From Methylococcaceae bacterium (GTDB lineage: Bacteria; Pseudomonadota; Gammaproteobacteria; Methylococcales; Methylomonadaceae), in assembly GCA_005779525.1 (NCBI GenBank), contig SXIZ01000196.1:1-32967 (forward strand): 32,967 nt of DNA, in the 5' to 3' direction. The notes beneath the pieces were generated by a model. It saw only the letters and a list, made by a program, of their open reading frames with translations, ran no database searches and was not told the origin of the DNA. Below, piece after piece: positions 25,668 to 32,967 of this stretch (position 1 is its first letter; each line of letters opens with the position of its first letter). A program made the position numbers and the translations under genes.

Positions 25668-25700
25668 TAGCGCGTAAGAGGGAATTCCTACTGCGCGCTA
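25668..25700. repeat. Inverted repeat between comF and the lipocalin-like gene
   Basis: TAGCGCG (25668-25674) pairs with CGCGCTA (25694-25700), enclosing a second small palindrome GGAATTCC. There is no T run, so it is not a typical terminator. It sits between convergent genes and may act as a weak bidirectional stop or transcript end. Confidence 0.35.
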
Positions 25701-25717
25701 ACGCATGTATTCAAAGT

Positions 25718-26107
25718 TTACTTAACTTTTAACATCCTAAAGTAAATATGATTACAGTCTAAAACCATTTTAGGACCGTTTTTTTCTATCGCAACACAAT
25801 CTTGCATTCTTGAACGACCAGGGGAAACTTGTTTTTGAATTTTGCCATCGACAATACTCCAATTAAGCGTTGCCCGAAATTCAGAAACCCGCGCATGCGC
25901 ATTGGTATCACTAGAGAGACCTTCCATAGTGCCATCTTCGCGAAACGTCCATACTGAATTTAACTCTTTAGCATCTTTCCCATCAGCACTTAAAGCCTCT
26001 GTTTCAATACGCCACGAACCTAAAAGATCTGCCTTAGTCAAAGGTACATCTGCATTTGCGGCAAACGCCGAGACCAATAAGATTATGAACGGAAAAGTTT
26101 TAAGCAT
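25718..26107 (-). CDS. Small secreted lipocalin-like protein
   Basis: The start is placed at the ATG of MLKTFPFIILL, which gives a clean signal peptide ending ANA before DVPLT; the frame runs 20 codons further upstream. The mature 110-residue protein has LLGSWRIETEA, then WTFREDGTMEG, then repeated beta strands. This is the GxW and FxxDGT pattern of small lipocalin-like domains. Two cysteines (QDC, LDC) could form a disulfide. The ligand is unknown. It is monocistronic, convergent with comF. Confidence 0.65.
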   Translation of the reverse strand: MLKTFPFIILLVSAFAANADVPLTKADLLGSWRIETEALSADGKDAKELNSVWTFREDGTMEGLSSDTNAHARVSEFRATLNWSIVDGKIQKQVSPGRSRMQDCVAIEKNGPKMVLDCNHIYFRMLKVK

Positions 26108-26313
26108 AAGTTGACTGCCTATAAGTAAATTTAAAAGACAAACTATAGCATATAACACTAAAATCATTCCGGTAATTACACCACGCCTTGCTTAAAAATT
26201 TTTTCTTTTCATCAAACTGCATTCTTATTGGACACCCAAGCTGCGTTACTGACAACATACTAATTCTAATGCTCATAGCTAACGTACTGATCGACCGTGA
26301 ATGACTTAACTCA

Positions 26314-26322
26314 TGCTAAAAT
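26314..26322 (+). promoter_or_regulatory. Extended -10 element before xseA
   Basis: TGCTAAAAT (-10 TAAAAT at 26317-26322 with the extended TGn) ends six bases before the xseA ATG. No good -35 is seen. If used, transcription would start at or beside the ATG, giving a leaderless mRNA. No ribosome binding site is visible before the ATG, which agrees with this. Confidence 0.35.
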
Positions 26323-26328
26323 TCAAAC

Positions 26329-27681
26329 ATGCATACATCCACCTCAAGAGAACCCACGATTTACTCTGTTGCCCAATTAAATAGTTTGGCGCGACAACTA
26401 TTGACGGAAGAATTTACAGATATTCGCGTCAACGGTGAAATATCCAACTTGAGCACACCTTCATCTGGACACCTGTATTTTTCCTTAAAAGATTCTTTGG
26501 CCCAAATTCGTTGCGCCATGTTTCGGACGCGCATGCAACGCAATACCCCCAAATTAACCAATGGCATGCAAGTCACTTTACGAGGGCAAGTCAGTTTGTA
26601 TGAACCGCGTGGGGATTACCAACTGATTGTTAACGCGATTGAAGCTGATGGCACGGGTGCACTACAGCGCAATTTTGAACTGCTCAAACAAAAACTAGCC
26701 GCCCAAGGCCTATTTGACGCCAGCCATAAAAAAGCCATTCCAAGCTTGCCCAAGTGCATCGGTGTCATTACCTCACCCAGCGGCGCCGCAATCCGTGATG
26801 TTTTAAGCGTACTCAAGCGCCGCTTTCCGGCGATCCCAATCATAATCTATCCAACCGCCGTGCAAGGTGAGGCCGCCAAACACGAAATCGTGCAGGCGAT
26901 CACGCTTGCCAATCAACATCCGCAGTGCGATGTCTTGCTACTTTGCCGAGGCGGGGGGTCGCTGGAGGATTTATGGGCATTTAATGAAGAACTGGTGGCG
27001 AATGCAATTTTCTCTAGCAGCCTACCAATCATTAGCGGCATCGGCCATGAAATTGATTTTACCATTGCAGATTTTGTTGCTGATCTCCGCGCACCTACGC
27101 CTTCAGCGGCAGCGGAACACGCGGTCCCGAGTCAAGAGCACTGGTTACATCAACTGCAGCAAGTCGAAACGCGCTTAATCCAACAACTGCAACGTAAATT
27201 GCACGCTACCCAGCAACAGTTAAACTGGCTAGACAAACGCTTACAATCGCAACATCCTAAGCAACAATTGTTACGCCATGCTCAAACCTTGGACCAACTG
27301 GAATTACGCCTGCACCATAGCTGGCAATCACTCTTCCAACGCCAGCAACATCAGCTTAATCAGCTGCAGGCTAAGCTTTGGCAACATTCGCCTACCGCCA
27401 AACTGCAACAATATCAACAGCAACAACGCTTCCTGCACCAACGTTTACAGCGCAGCATGCACCAAAGCTTGCAAGTTCGACAGCAACAGCTATTGCGCTA
27501 TAGCCAAACCTTACATGCGCTCAGTCCGTTAGCAACTCTGGAACGAGGCTACGCTATCGTGCGCCGTGTGGATGACCAACATGTCATTACTCAGCGCCAA
27601 CAATTACAAGTGGGCACGTTAATACACACCCGTTTTGCCCAAGGCTCGATTATCAGCCGGGTAGAGGACTTAGACACATGA
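26329..27681 (+). CDS. xseA: Exodeoxyribonuclease VII large subunit
   Basis: The catalytic subunit of ExoVII, which degrades single-stranded DNA with XseB. The N-terminal OB fold (YSVAQLNSLARQLL, IRVNGEISNLSTPSSGHLYFSLKD) is followed by the catalytic domain (IGVITSPSGAAIRDVL, CRGGGSLEDLWAFNEE, GIGHEIDFTIADFVADLRAPTPSAAAE in part). A long Gln-rich coiled coil fills about residues 270-400. The end ALSPLATLERGYAIV is conserved. Length (450 aa) is standard. It overlaps the next gene by ATGA. XseB is not in the window. Confidence 0.96.
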   Translation: MHTSTSREPTIYSVAQLNSLARQLLTEEFTDIRVNGEISNLSTPSSGHLYFSLKDSLAQIRCAMFRTRMQRNTPKLTNGMQVTLRGQVSLYEPRGDYQLIVNAIEADGTGALQRNFELLKQKLAAQGLFDASHKKAIPSLPKCIGVITSPSGAAIRDVLSVLKRRFPAIPIIIYPTAVQGEAAKHEIVQAITLANQHPQCDVLLLCRGGGSLEDLWAFNEELVANAIFSSSLPIISGIGHEIDFTIADFVADLRAPTPSAAAEHAVPSQEHWLHQLQQVETRLIQQLQRKLHATQQQLNWLDKRLQSQHPKQQLLRHAQTLDQLELRLHHSWQSLFQRQQHQLNQLQAKLWQHSPTAKLQQYQQQQRFLHQRLQRSMHQSLQVRQQQLLRYSQTLHALSPLATLERGYAIVRRVDDQHVITQRQQLQVGTLIHTRFAQGSIISRVEDLDT

Positions 27682-28538
27682 ATCGCAATTTAGTCAAATG
27701 CATTACGTTAATATCGCTGTGCGCGAGCACCCCAGCAGAGTCTCGGGAGCTTCCCCAGGCACTTAGCGTTCCAGGTGGAATCGCAGAAATTCACTTGGGA
27801 AGCAGCCATCAGCCTGCGCCAAAAGTGTATTTTAATCAACAACGGGTATTAGTGACACGTAACCGAGATCAATGGCTTGCGTTAGTGGGTATTCCCCTGG
27901 AAACCTCTCCCGGCGCGCAACACATTAGCGTCAACACCCCGGAAAAAAGCTATGAGCTGAGTTTTAACGTCAGCTATAAGCACTATCCCGAGCAGCACTT
28001 AACCATTAAAAACCAGCGTATGGTTAATCCAGAACCCGAGGATGAGCTGCGCATTGCTGAAGATTTAAAACACATTAACCAAGCGATTGATACTTGGACA
28101 GAACAGGAGGTTGTCGATACGGCATTTAGCACGCCAGTTGAAGGTCGTATTAGTGGTGTTTTTGGCTCACGGCGTTTTTTTAATAATCAACCCAAAAATC
28201 CCCATAGCGGTTTAGATATTGCCGCTCCAGCTGGGTCGCCTATCAAAGCCCCCGCGCATGCTCGGGTTATCAATACCGGAAATTATTATTACAACGGCAA
28301 CAGCGTGTTTCTGGATCATGGACAAGGCTTAATCACCGGGTATTTTCATATGACTGCAATCCATGTACGTCCTGGACAAGTAGTTAAACCTGGCGATATT
28401 TTAGGTACCGTCGGCGCCACAGGTAGAGTGACTGGACCGCATTTACATTGGAACGCCTACCTTAATCACACCAAAATAGACGCTGCCCTGCTGATCCCGG
28501 ACGACATGCCACGTTTGCAAATGCGTAATCGTAAATAA
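27678..28538 (+). CDS. Secreted M23 family metallopeptidase
   Basis: A periplasmic peptidoglycan endopeptidase of 286 residues. A short signal peptide (KCITLISLCASTPAES) precedes a beta-rich N-terminal domain (about 30-100). The C-terminal LytM domain has an intact site: H176 and D180 (HSGLD), H224 (GYFHM), H255 and H257 (HLHW). It is translationally coupled to xseA by a 4-base overlap, a gene pair found in several gammaproteobacteria. It is distinct from the MepM-like protein near tyrS, as it lacks the OapA/LysM domain. Confidence 0.9.
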   Translation: MNRNLVKCITLISLCASTPAESRELPQALSVPGGIAEIHLGSSHQPAPKVYFNQQRVLVTRNRDQWLALVGIPLETSPGAQHISVNTPEKSYELSFNVSYKHYPEQHLTIKNQRMVNPEPEDELRIAEDLKHINQAIDTWTEQEVVDTAFSTPVEGRISGVFGSRRFFNNQPKNPHSGLDIAAPAGSPIKAPAHARVINTGNYYYNGNSVFLDHGQGLITGYFHMTAIHVRPGQVVKPGDILGTVGATGRVTGPHLHWNAYLNHTKIDAALLIPDDMPRLQMRNRK

Positions 28539-28565
28539 CCTATCTGCTTTTGGCACGCCGCAGCT

Positions 28566-30182
28566 TTAACTAGTTTGCCGCTCTCGAATGCTCAGTGCCA
28601 AGGCTTCGGCGACCTTCATACCATCCACGGCCGCCGAAATAATGCCTCCAGCATAACCTGCACCTTCTCCTGCCGGATACAATCCTCTCGTATTTACGCT
28701 TTCATAGGTTTTTTGCATGCGGGTAATTCTAATGGGAGAGGATGTCCGCGTTTCCACCCCCGTCAATACCGCGTCAGGGCGCCCATAGCCTTTAATAGTG
28801 CGATCAAAGACTGGAATCGCTTCACGCATCGCGGTAATGGCATACTCGGGTAAGGCGGTATCTAAATTGGTCAATGTGATACCAGGCGTATACGACGGTA
28901 ACACCTCACCTAAGCTAGTAGAGGCTCGATTGGCTAGAAAATCACCCACCAATTGTGCAGGTGCAAAATAACTACTCCCTCCTAAAACGAACGCATGCGC
29001 TTCTAAGCGCCGTTGCAGTTCTATGCCCGCCAAGGGATGCTCGCTACCAAAATCTGCTGGCGCGATATCGACAACTAAACCCGCGTTAGCATTGCGCTCA
29101 TTACGTGAATAGTGACTCATACCATTAGTCACGACGCGTCCCACTTCTGAGGTCGCGGCAACGACTTGCCCTCCTGGACACATACAAAAACTGTAGACAG
29201 CCCGCCCATTACTCGCATGATGTACCAACTTGTAATCTGCAGCACCCAACAAGCTGTTACCGGCATACCCTCCCCAGCGACAACTATCGATCATGCCTTG
29301 TGGATGTTCAATGCGAAAACCTATGGAAAACGGCTTGGCCTCAATGTGTACCCCGCGCGCATGCAAGGTTGCAAAGGTATCGCGTGCACTATGCCCTAAA
29401 GCTAAAATGACATAGTCAGTGGTAATCTCATCCCCATTCGCACATAGCAACGCCTTAATCGCGCCATCTTGTATTATAAAATCAGTGACTTGCATTTCAA
29501 AACGAAATTCTCCGCCAGCGGCAATGATTTTCTTACGTAAATTCTCCACTACTTTGACTAAACGTAACGTGCCAATATGCGGCTTGCTAATATACATAAT
29601 TTCTTCTGGGGCGCCGCATTCAACCAAATCCTGCATAATTTTACGCATGCGATGCCCGCGGTCTTTGATTCCTGTATATAACTTACCATCGGAAAAGGTA
29701 CCTGCCCCGCCTTCGCCAAACTGCACATTGGATACCGGATCGAAACGCTGTTTGCGCCAAAAATTCCAAACATCTTCGGTGCGTTTACGCACTTCTCGCC
29801 CCCGCTCTAGAATTAAAGGCTGCAAGCCCATACGCACTAAAGTGAGCGCGGCGATTAATCCACAGGGGCCTGAACCAATTACCACCGGACGCTGAGTCGG
29901 GGGACTTGCAAACATACAGGGGTAATGGTAGTTTTCATCCGGTGTTGCTTGAATATGGGGATGCCCGCTAAACTTCGATAGGACTTCAGCTTCATTGGTC
30001 AATTCCACATCCAAGGTATACACTAGCTGGATAATTCCACGTTTACGTGCATCATTACCGCGTCTACGCACATGTATTGCCAATAATTGTGCCTCCTTGA
30101 TAGCTAATAGCTTTAAAACAGCATGACGCAAATCAGCATCCGTGTGCAGCAAATCCAATTTTAATTCAGTAAGACGAAGCAT
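28566..30182 (-). CDS. FAD-dependent oxidoreductase, uncharacterised (COG2509 type)
   Basis: A 538-residue flavoprotein. A small N-terminal domain (to about 90) precedes the FAD-binding motif VIGSGPCGLIAALTLVRMG. Characteristic stretches are VSNVQFGEGGAGTFSDGKLYTG, FSIGFRIEHPQGMID, VYSFCMCPGGQVV and the C-terminal GLYPAGEGAGYAGGIISAAVDG. These are shared with the widespread, poorly characterised FAD dehydrogenases sometimes annotated as YtfP-like. The substrate is unknown. It converges on the M23 gene and appears monocistronic. Confidence 0.88.
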   Translation of the reverse strand: MLRLTELKLDLLHTDADLRHAVLKLLAIKEAQLLAIHVRRRGNDARKRGIIQLVYTLDVELTNEAEVLSKFSGHPHIQATPDENYHYPCMFASPPTQRPVVIGSGPCGLIAALTLVRMGLQPLILERGREVRKRTEDVWNFWRKQRFDPVSNVQFGEGGAGTFSDGKLYTGIKDRGHRMRKIMQDLVECGAPEEIMYISKPHIGTLRLVKVVENLRKKIIAAGGEFRFEMQVTDFIIQDGAIKALLCANGDEITTDYVILALGHSARDTFATLHARGVHIEAKPFSIGFRIEHPQGMIDSCRWGGYAGNSLLGAADYKLVHHASNGRAVYSFCMCPGGQVVAATSEVGRVVTNGMSHYSRNERNANAGLVVDIAPADFGSEHPLAGIELQRRLEAHAFVLGGSSYFAPAQLVGDFLANRASTSLGEVLPSYTPGITLTNLDTALPEYAITAMREAIPVFDRTIKGYGRPDAVLTGVETRTSSPIRITRMQKTYESVNTRGLYPAGEGAGYAGGIISAAVDGMKVAEALALSIRERQTS

Positions 30183-30381
30183 TTGATAACCAAGTTAATA
30201 ACTAAAGTCACTATTATCCTTTAATCACTGGGTCTTTCACAATTGAAGCGCAACAGCCGTAGCATTTTTTGAACGACGATGGCGCAACACTGTCGCTAAA
30301 TACCCGATAATTCATTCATTTTAGCCCACTAGAATTGTAAACTATGCCTAATCTATTTTTCACACTTACCTTTTTGTACTC

Positions 30382-31623
30382 ATGAAAACATCGTTACCCC
30401 CCCTAGCACTGGCATTATTATCTGCATCACTGCTGGGCTGTTCCAGTTTTGGTGAAGGTATCGCTAAAGCATTTCTGGATAAACAAACCGAAACGGACAC
30501 GCGCATTTGCGAAATTTGGGGCAAGCCTTTTGGCGGCTTAGCCCCCCATCTAAGCAATAAAGCGGGCAAAATGAAAGTCTTAATGGTCCATGGAGTCGGC
30601 GATCATTTACCTGGATACGCGACACAATTTAGCCAAAAACTGGCACAAGAACTGGATTTGGGCGTTGCCGCCCAACAACAAAAAAATATCACCCTCAGCA
30701 GTCGTTATGACAATAATAAAAATCTTGGCAATTTAAGAATCAATCGCTTGCTGAGTCGCGATCGTCAACGCGAACTCTTGTTTTATGAATTAACGTGGTC
30801 GGCAATCACTGCCAAGCAAAAAGAAGTTTTGGCCTACGACAACTCAGGTGAATATTCTTTTCGTCGCGCTGAAGTCAACGATTTAATGAAAAAGTTTTCC
30901 AATGATACGGGCCCAGACCCGATTATTTACTTAGGCGAAAGCCGAGAAGATATTCTGGTTTCTTTTGCACAAGCATTTTGCTGGATGACCAAAACCGACT
31001 GGGAGCAACTACCAGAAGGCATCCCCCAAGAAGCCTGCTCATTTAATGATGACTCTGCTGCGATTAATTTAGAACGTGATCAGTACGCATTTATTTCGCA
31101 CAGCCTAGGCAGCCGTATTACCATTGACGGTATGCAACGCATCGCAGCAATACTCAAAGACCGAGATGTTGAATTTCGCAATGCCTTAAAACAAAAAACC
31201 ATCCCAATTTATATGATGTCAAATCAGTTACCCATGTTACAACTGGGCCGTAAACTGCCCGAAATCAGTCAGCAAAAAGCCGATTACTGCCAAGCAACTG
31301 GGAAACATTTTAATGAGCGCGTACTAACGGCCACGCCGATTATCGCCTTCAGTGATCCCAACGACTTGCTTAGCTATGCGATTCCACAGGGTTTTATTGA
31401 AAAATACATGGATTCGCGCCTGTGTATTGAGGTCACCAATATTAATATCAATGTCGCAAGCATTTTTGATGCCTTTGGATTAGGTAAAATGGCCAATCCT
31501 TTAAAAGCGCATGTTGGCTACGATACCGATGATCGCGTAATTGCTTTAATCGCTAAAGGCATAGGCAACCCCAATAGTGCAAAACTAGTGCAAGAGCGCT
31601 GTCGCTGGACGGAAACCTTTTAA
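30382..31623 (+). CDS. Lipoprotein with alpha/beta hydrolase signature
   Basis: A 413-residue protein with a lipoprotein signal: SASLLGC, with Cys20 as the lipidated residue. An alpha/beta-hydrolase pattern follows: VLMVHGVGDHLPGY (oxyanion region, about 67-79), nucleophile elbow FISHSLGSR (S241), possible acid in AFSDPNDLLSY (D325 or D328) and histidine in KAHVGY (H377). It is therefore likely an envelope-bound esterase, lipase or acyltransferase. I do not recognise a characterised family. About 200 bases upstream (30183-30381) hold no gene, and I see no clear promoter. Its stop overlaps the convergent transporter gene by 4 bases. Confidence 0.78.
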   Translation: MKTSLPPLALALLSASLLGCSSFGEGIAKAFLDKQTETDTRICEIWGKPFGGLAPHLSNKAGKMKVLMVHGVGDHLPGYATQFSQKLAQELDLGVAAQQQKNITLSSRYDNNKNLGNLRINRLLSRDRQRELLFYELTWSAITAKQKEVLAYDNSGEYSFRRAEVNDLMKKFSNDTGPDPIIYLGESREDILVSFAQAFCWMTKTDWEQLPEGIPQEACSFNDDSAAINLERDQYAFISHSLGSRITIDGMQRIAAILKDRDVEFRNALKQKTIPIYMMSNQLPMLQLGRKLPEISQQKADYCQATGKHFNERVLTATPIIAFSDPNDLLSYAIPQGFIEKYMDSRLCIEVTNININVASIFDAFGLGKMANPLKAHVGYDTDDRVIALIAKGIGNPNSAKLVQERCRWTETF

Positions 31624-32555
31624 AAAGCTAACGACTTCGCCAAAAACTGATGCCAAAACGGTAAGGTGACGACGCTGACTGCGGTGGTAATCGTCACCAG
31701 CATCGCATAAAGCGCACTATCAAGCTGATAGCGATCACACAGCACCACGCCCATGAGCATACTGGGCATCGCGATATCCAAAACCGCCGCAGCTTGATAC
31801 TGCGGCAAAAAATCCATTGTCTGCACAATATGCAGCGCCACCCAAGGCATGAATAACATTTTTAGCACCACGACGACTAGCGCAATCGGCAACTTGTTGA
31901 GCTTGACAGCATGCCAACTTAACGCTAACCCCATAGAAAATAACATTAACGGTATCACGGCATTGGCTAGTCGTTGCAACACACTACTTAACCAGTCGGG
32001 GCTATTAACCCCCATTAAATTTAACGCTACCGCAATAAACATGCTCCAAAACGGCGGGGCATTCAGAAAAGACCCTAGGGAATTTGACTGACTCTCCTGG
32101 GTATCAGCGCCATAATGCCTGACGATGACAATTCCCACAGTAAATAAAAAGGGGGCTACTGCAAATAAATCTATTTGAATCACCACAGAGCGTGCCCAAG
32201 GACCAAACAATTGCTCTAAAACCGGCAAACCTAAAAAAGTAACATTAGGAAATGCAGTCGCTAGCAAGACAGCCCCCATCTGCTGCGCAGGTAAGCGGAG
32301 CAACCTCCCACCTAGAAAACTTACGCTCAAGGTCATGATGATACTTAACACGCCTAAAGCGCTGTATTGCAGAGATTTAACGCCCAACTCAGCATGCCAA
32401 AGCACATCAATAATCAGTGCGGGCAAAAAAACATAAAACACTGAAGACGTAATCACCTGTCGAGTTAGCTGTGCATCCAGACCACGGGGCGTCAACCAGC
32501 GCCAAATTGAACCACACCCCATAATTATCGCCATTTGCAGAATCGTTGAGCTCAT
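31620..32555 (-). CDS. AEC (auxin efflux carrier) family transporter
   Basis: An inner-membrane carrier of 311 residues with about ten hydrophobic helices. The family pattern FYVFLPALIIDVLW in the N-terminal half, TAFPNVTFLGLPVL in the middle and MPSMLMGVVLCDRY in the C-terminal half matches bacterial AEC permeases. Known members move malate, malonate or other small acids; the substrate here cannot be told. It is divergent from pyrF. Confidence 0.88.
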   Translation of the reverse strand: MSSTILQMAIIMGCGSIWRWLTPRGLDAQLTRQVITSSVFYVFLPALIIDVLWHAELGVKSLQYSALGVLSIIMTLSVSFLGGRLLRLPAQQMGAVLLATAFPNVTFLGLPVLEQLFGPWARSVVIQIDLFAVAPFLFTVGIVIVRHYGADTQESQSNSLGSFLNAPPFWSMFIAVALNLMGVNSPDWLSSVLQRLANAVIPLMLFSMGLALSWHAVKLNKLPIALVVVVLKMLFMPWVALHIVQTMDFLPQYQAAAVLDIAMPSMLMGVVLCDRYQLDSALYAMLVTITTAVSVVTLPFWHQFLAKSLAF

Positions 32556-32653
32556 GTCTTCACTTTTTTAATAAGATTCTTGAATTTTAACATTCCGCCT
32601 GTTAAAGAGTTCAGGTAATATAAGCTATTCCAAAATTTAGACACGCCCACCCT

Positions 32654-32967
32654 ATGTCAACAACGTTCTTATCCCAAAAAGCCATCCCTCCCCGTGACCG
32701 CCTGATTATGGCATTAGATTTACCAAGTATTCCTCAAGCGCAAGCGCTGGTAGAAGAACTTGGAGATTCGGTGGACTTTTATAAAGTCGGTATGGAAATA
32801 TTTATGGCTGGGGATTATTTTAGTTTTATTGAATGGTTACAAGCCCGTCACAAAAAAGTGTTTGTCGATTTAAAATTTTTTGATGTTCCAGCGACTGTCG
32901 GTCGCGCCATTAAAGCCTTGAGCAGTCGTGGCGTCGATTTGGCGACTATCCATGGGAATGATGCCAT
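32654..32967 (+). CDS. pyrF: Orotidine 5'-phosphate decarboxylase, 5' part
   Basis: Last step of UMP synthesis. The first 104 codons are in the window and the gene runs off the right edge. RLIMALDLPS at the start and the catalytic VFVDLKFFDVPATV (conserved D-x-K-xx-D) identify it. DFYKVGMEIF is also conserved. The start is the ATG of MSTTFLSQK; a slightly later start is possible. Confidence 0.94.
   Translation, partial: MSTTFLSQKAIPPRDRLIMALDLPSIPQAQALVEELGDSVDFYKVGMEIFMAGDYFSFIEWLQARHKKVFVDLKFFDVPATVGRAIKALSSRGVDLATIHGNDA

Noticed and set aside
27278..27532. Apparent repeat of CAGCAACAA-like units in xseA
   Set aside because: It is the codon pattern of the Gln-rich coiled coil normal for XseA, not a tandem DNA repeat.
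1..32967. Prophage, insertion sequence, CRISPR, tRNA or defence system
   Set aside because: No transposase, integrase, phage structural gene, regular short repeat array or tRNA-like fold was seen; nearly all DNA is accounted for by housekeeping genes.

Overview
The window looks like chromosome of a gammaproteobacterial methylotroph, most likely a methanotroph of the order Methylococcales. The main evidence is an almost textbook formaldehyde-activating enzyme (fae) next to genes resembling those for methanopterin and methanofuran-type cofactors. The gammaproteobacterial arrangements tyrS/M23 peptidase, comF/bioBFHCD, ftsEX and coxBA-ctaG-coxC-SURF1, plus a bacteriohemerythrin, agree with this. 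I see no phage, transposon, CRISPR array or tRNA. The assignment rests on protein recognition by eye, not on a search.

Layout. 1-234: AT-rich DNA with a near-consensus, GC-discriminator promoter pointing left out of the window, probably that of an rRNA operon. 235-2903: tyrS and a divergent M23 endopeptidase. 2952-8302 (minus strand): DUF2959 protein, MfnE-like kinase, pabB, fae, a CitG-family protein and a RimK-like ATP-grasp ligase, forming a C1-cofactor block. 8375-9412: two small secreted proteins of unknown function. 9490-13084: ftsX, ftsE and an ftsY whose N-terminus is a complete eight-helix heme A synthase (CtaA/COX15) domain. 13170-19680: an aa3-type cytochrome c oxidase cluster transcribed toward ftsY (coxB with two heme c domains, coxA, a 32-residue membrane peptide, an interrupted ctaG, coxC, SURF1, a thioredoxin-fold protein), with a DUF2909 gene on the other strand. 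19941-20339: bacteriohemerythrin. 20384-24780: tightly overlapping bioBFHCD operon with a BirA-type operator at its head, divergent from comF. 25718-32967: lipocalin-like secreted protein, xseA plus M23 peptidase, FAD oxidoreductase, lipoprotein hydrolase, AEC transporter and the start of pyrF.

How it fits together. Fae condenses formaldehyde with tetrahydromethanopterin. PabB makes the 4-aminobenzoate precursor that both folate and methanopterin need, and the kinase, CitG-like and ATP-grasp genes plausibly act in the same cofactor pathways. The oxidase cluster would sit at the end of the respiratory chain.

The most unusual feature is in the oxidase-assembly genes. ctaA is fused in frame to the SRP receptor gene ftsY. 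The CtaA part keeps all four heme-ligand histidines but lacks the catalytic glutamate position and the first cysteine pair. ctaG carries an in-frame TAA with recognisable Cox11 sequence continuing after it. No ctaB is in the window. Either oxidase assembly is decaying or being rewired here, or the CtaA module has a new role as membrane anchor or heme-binding input of FtsY.
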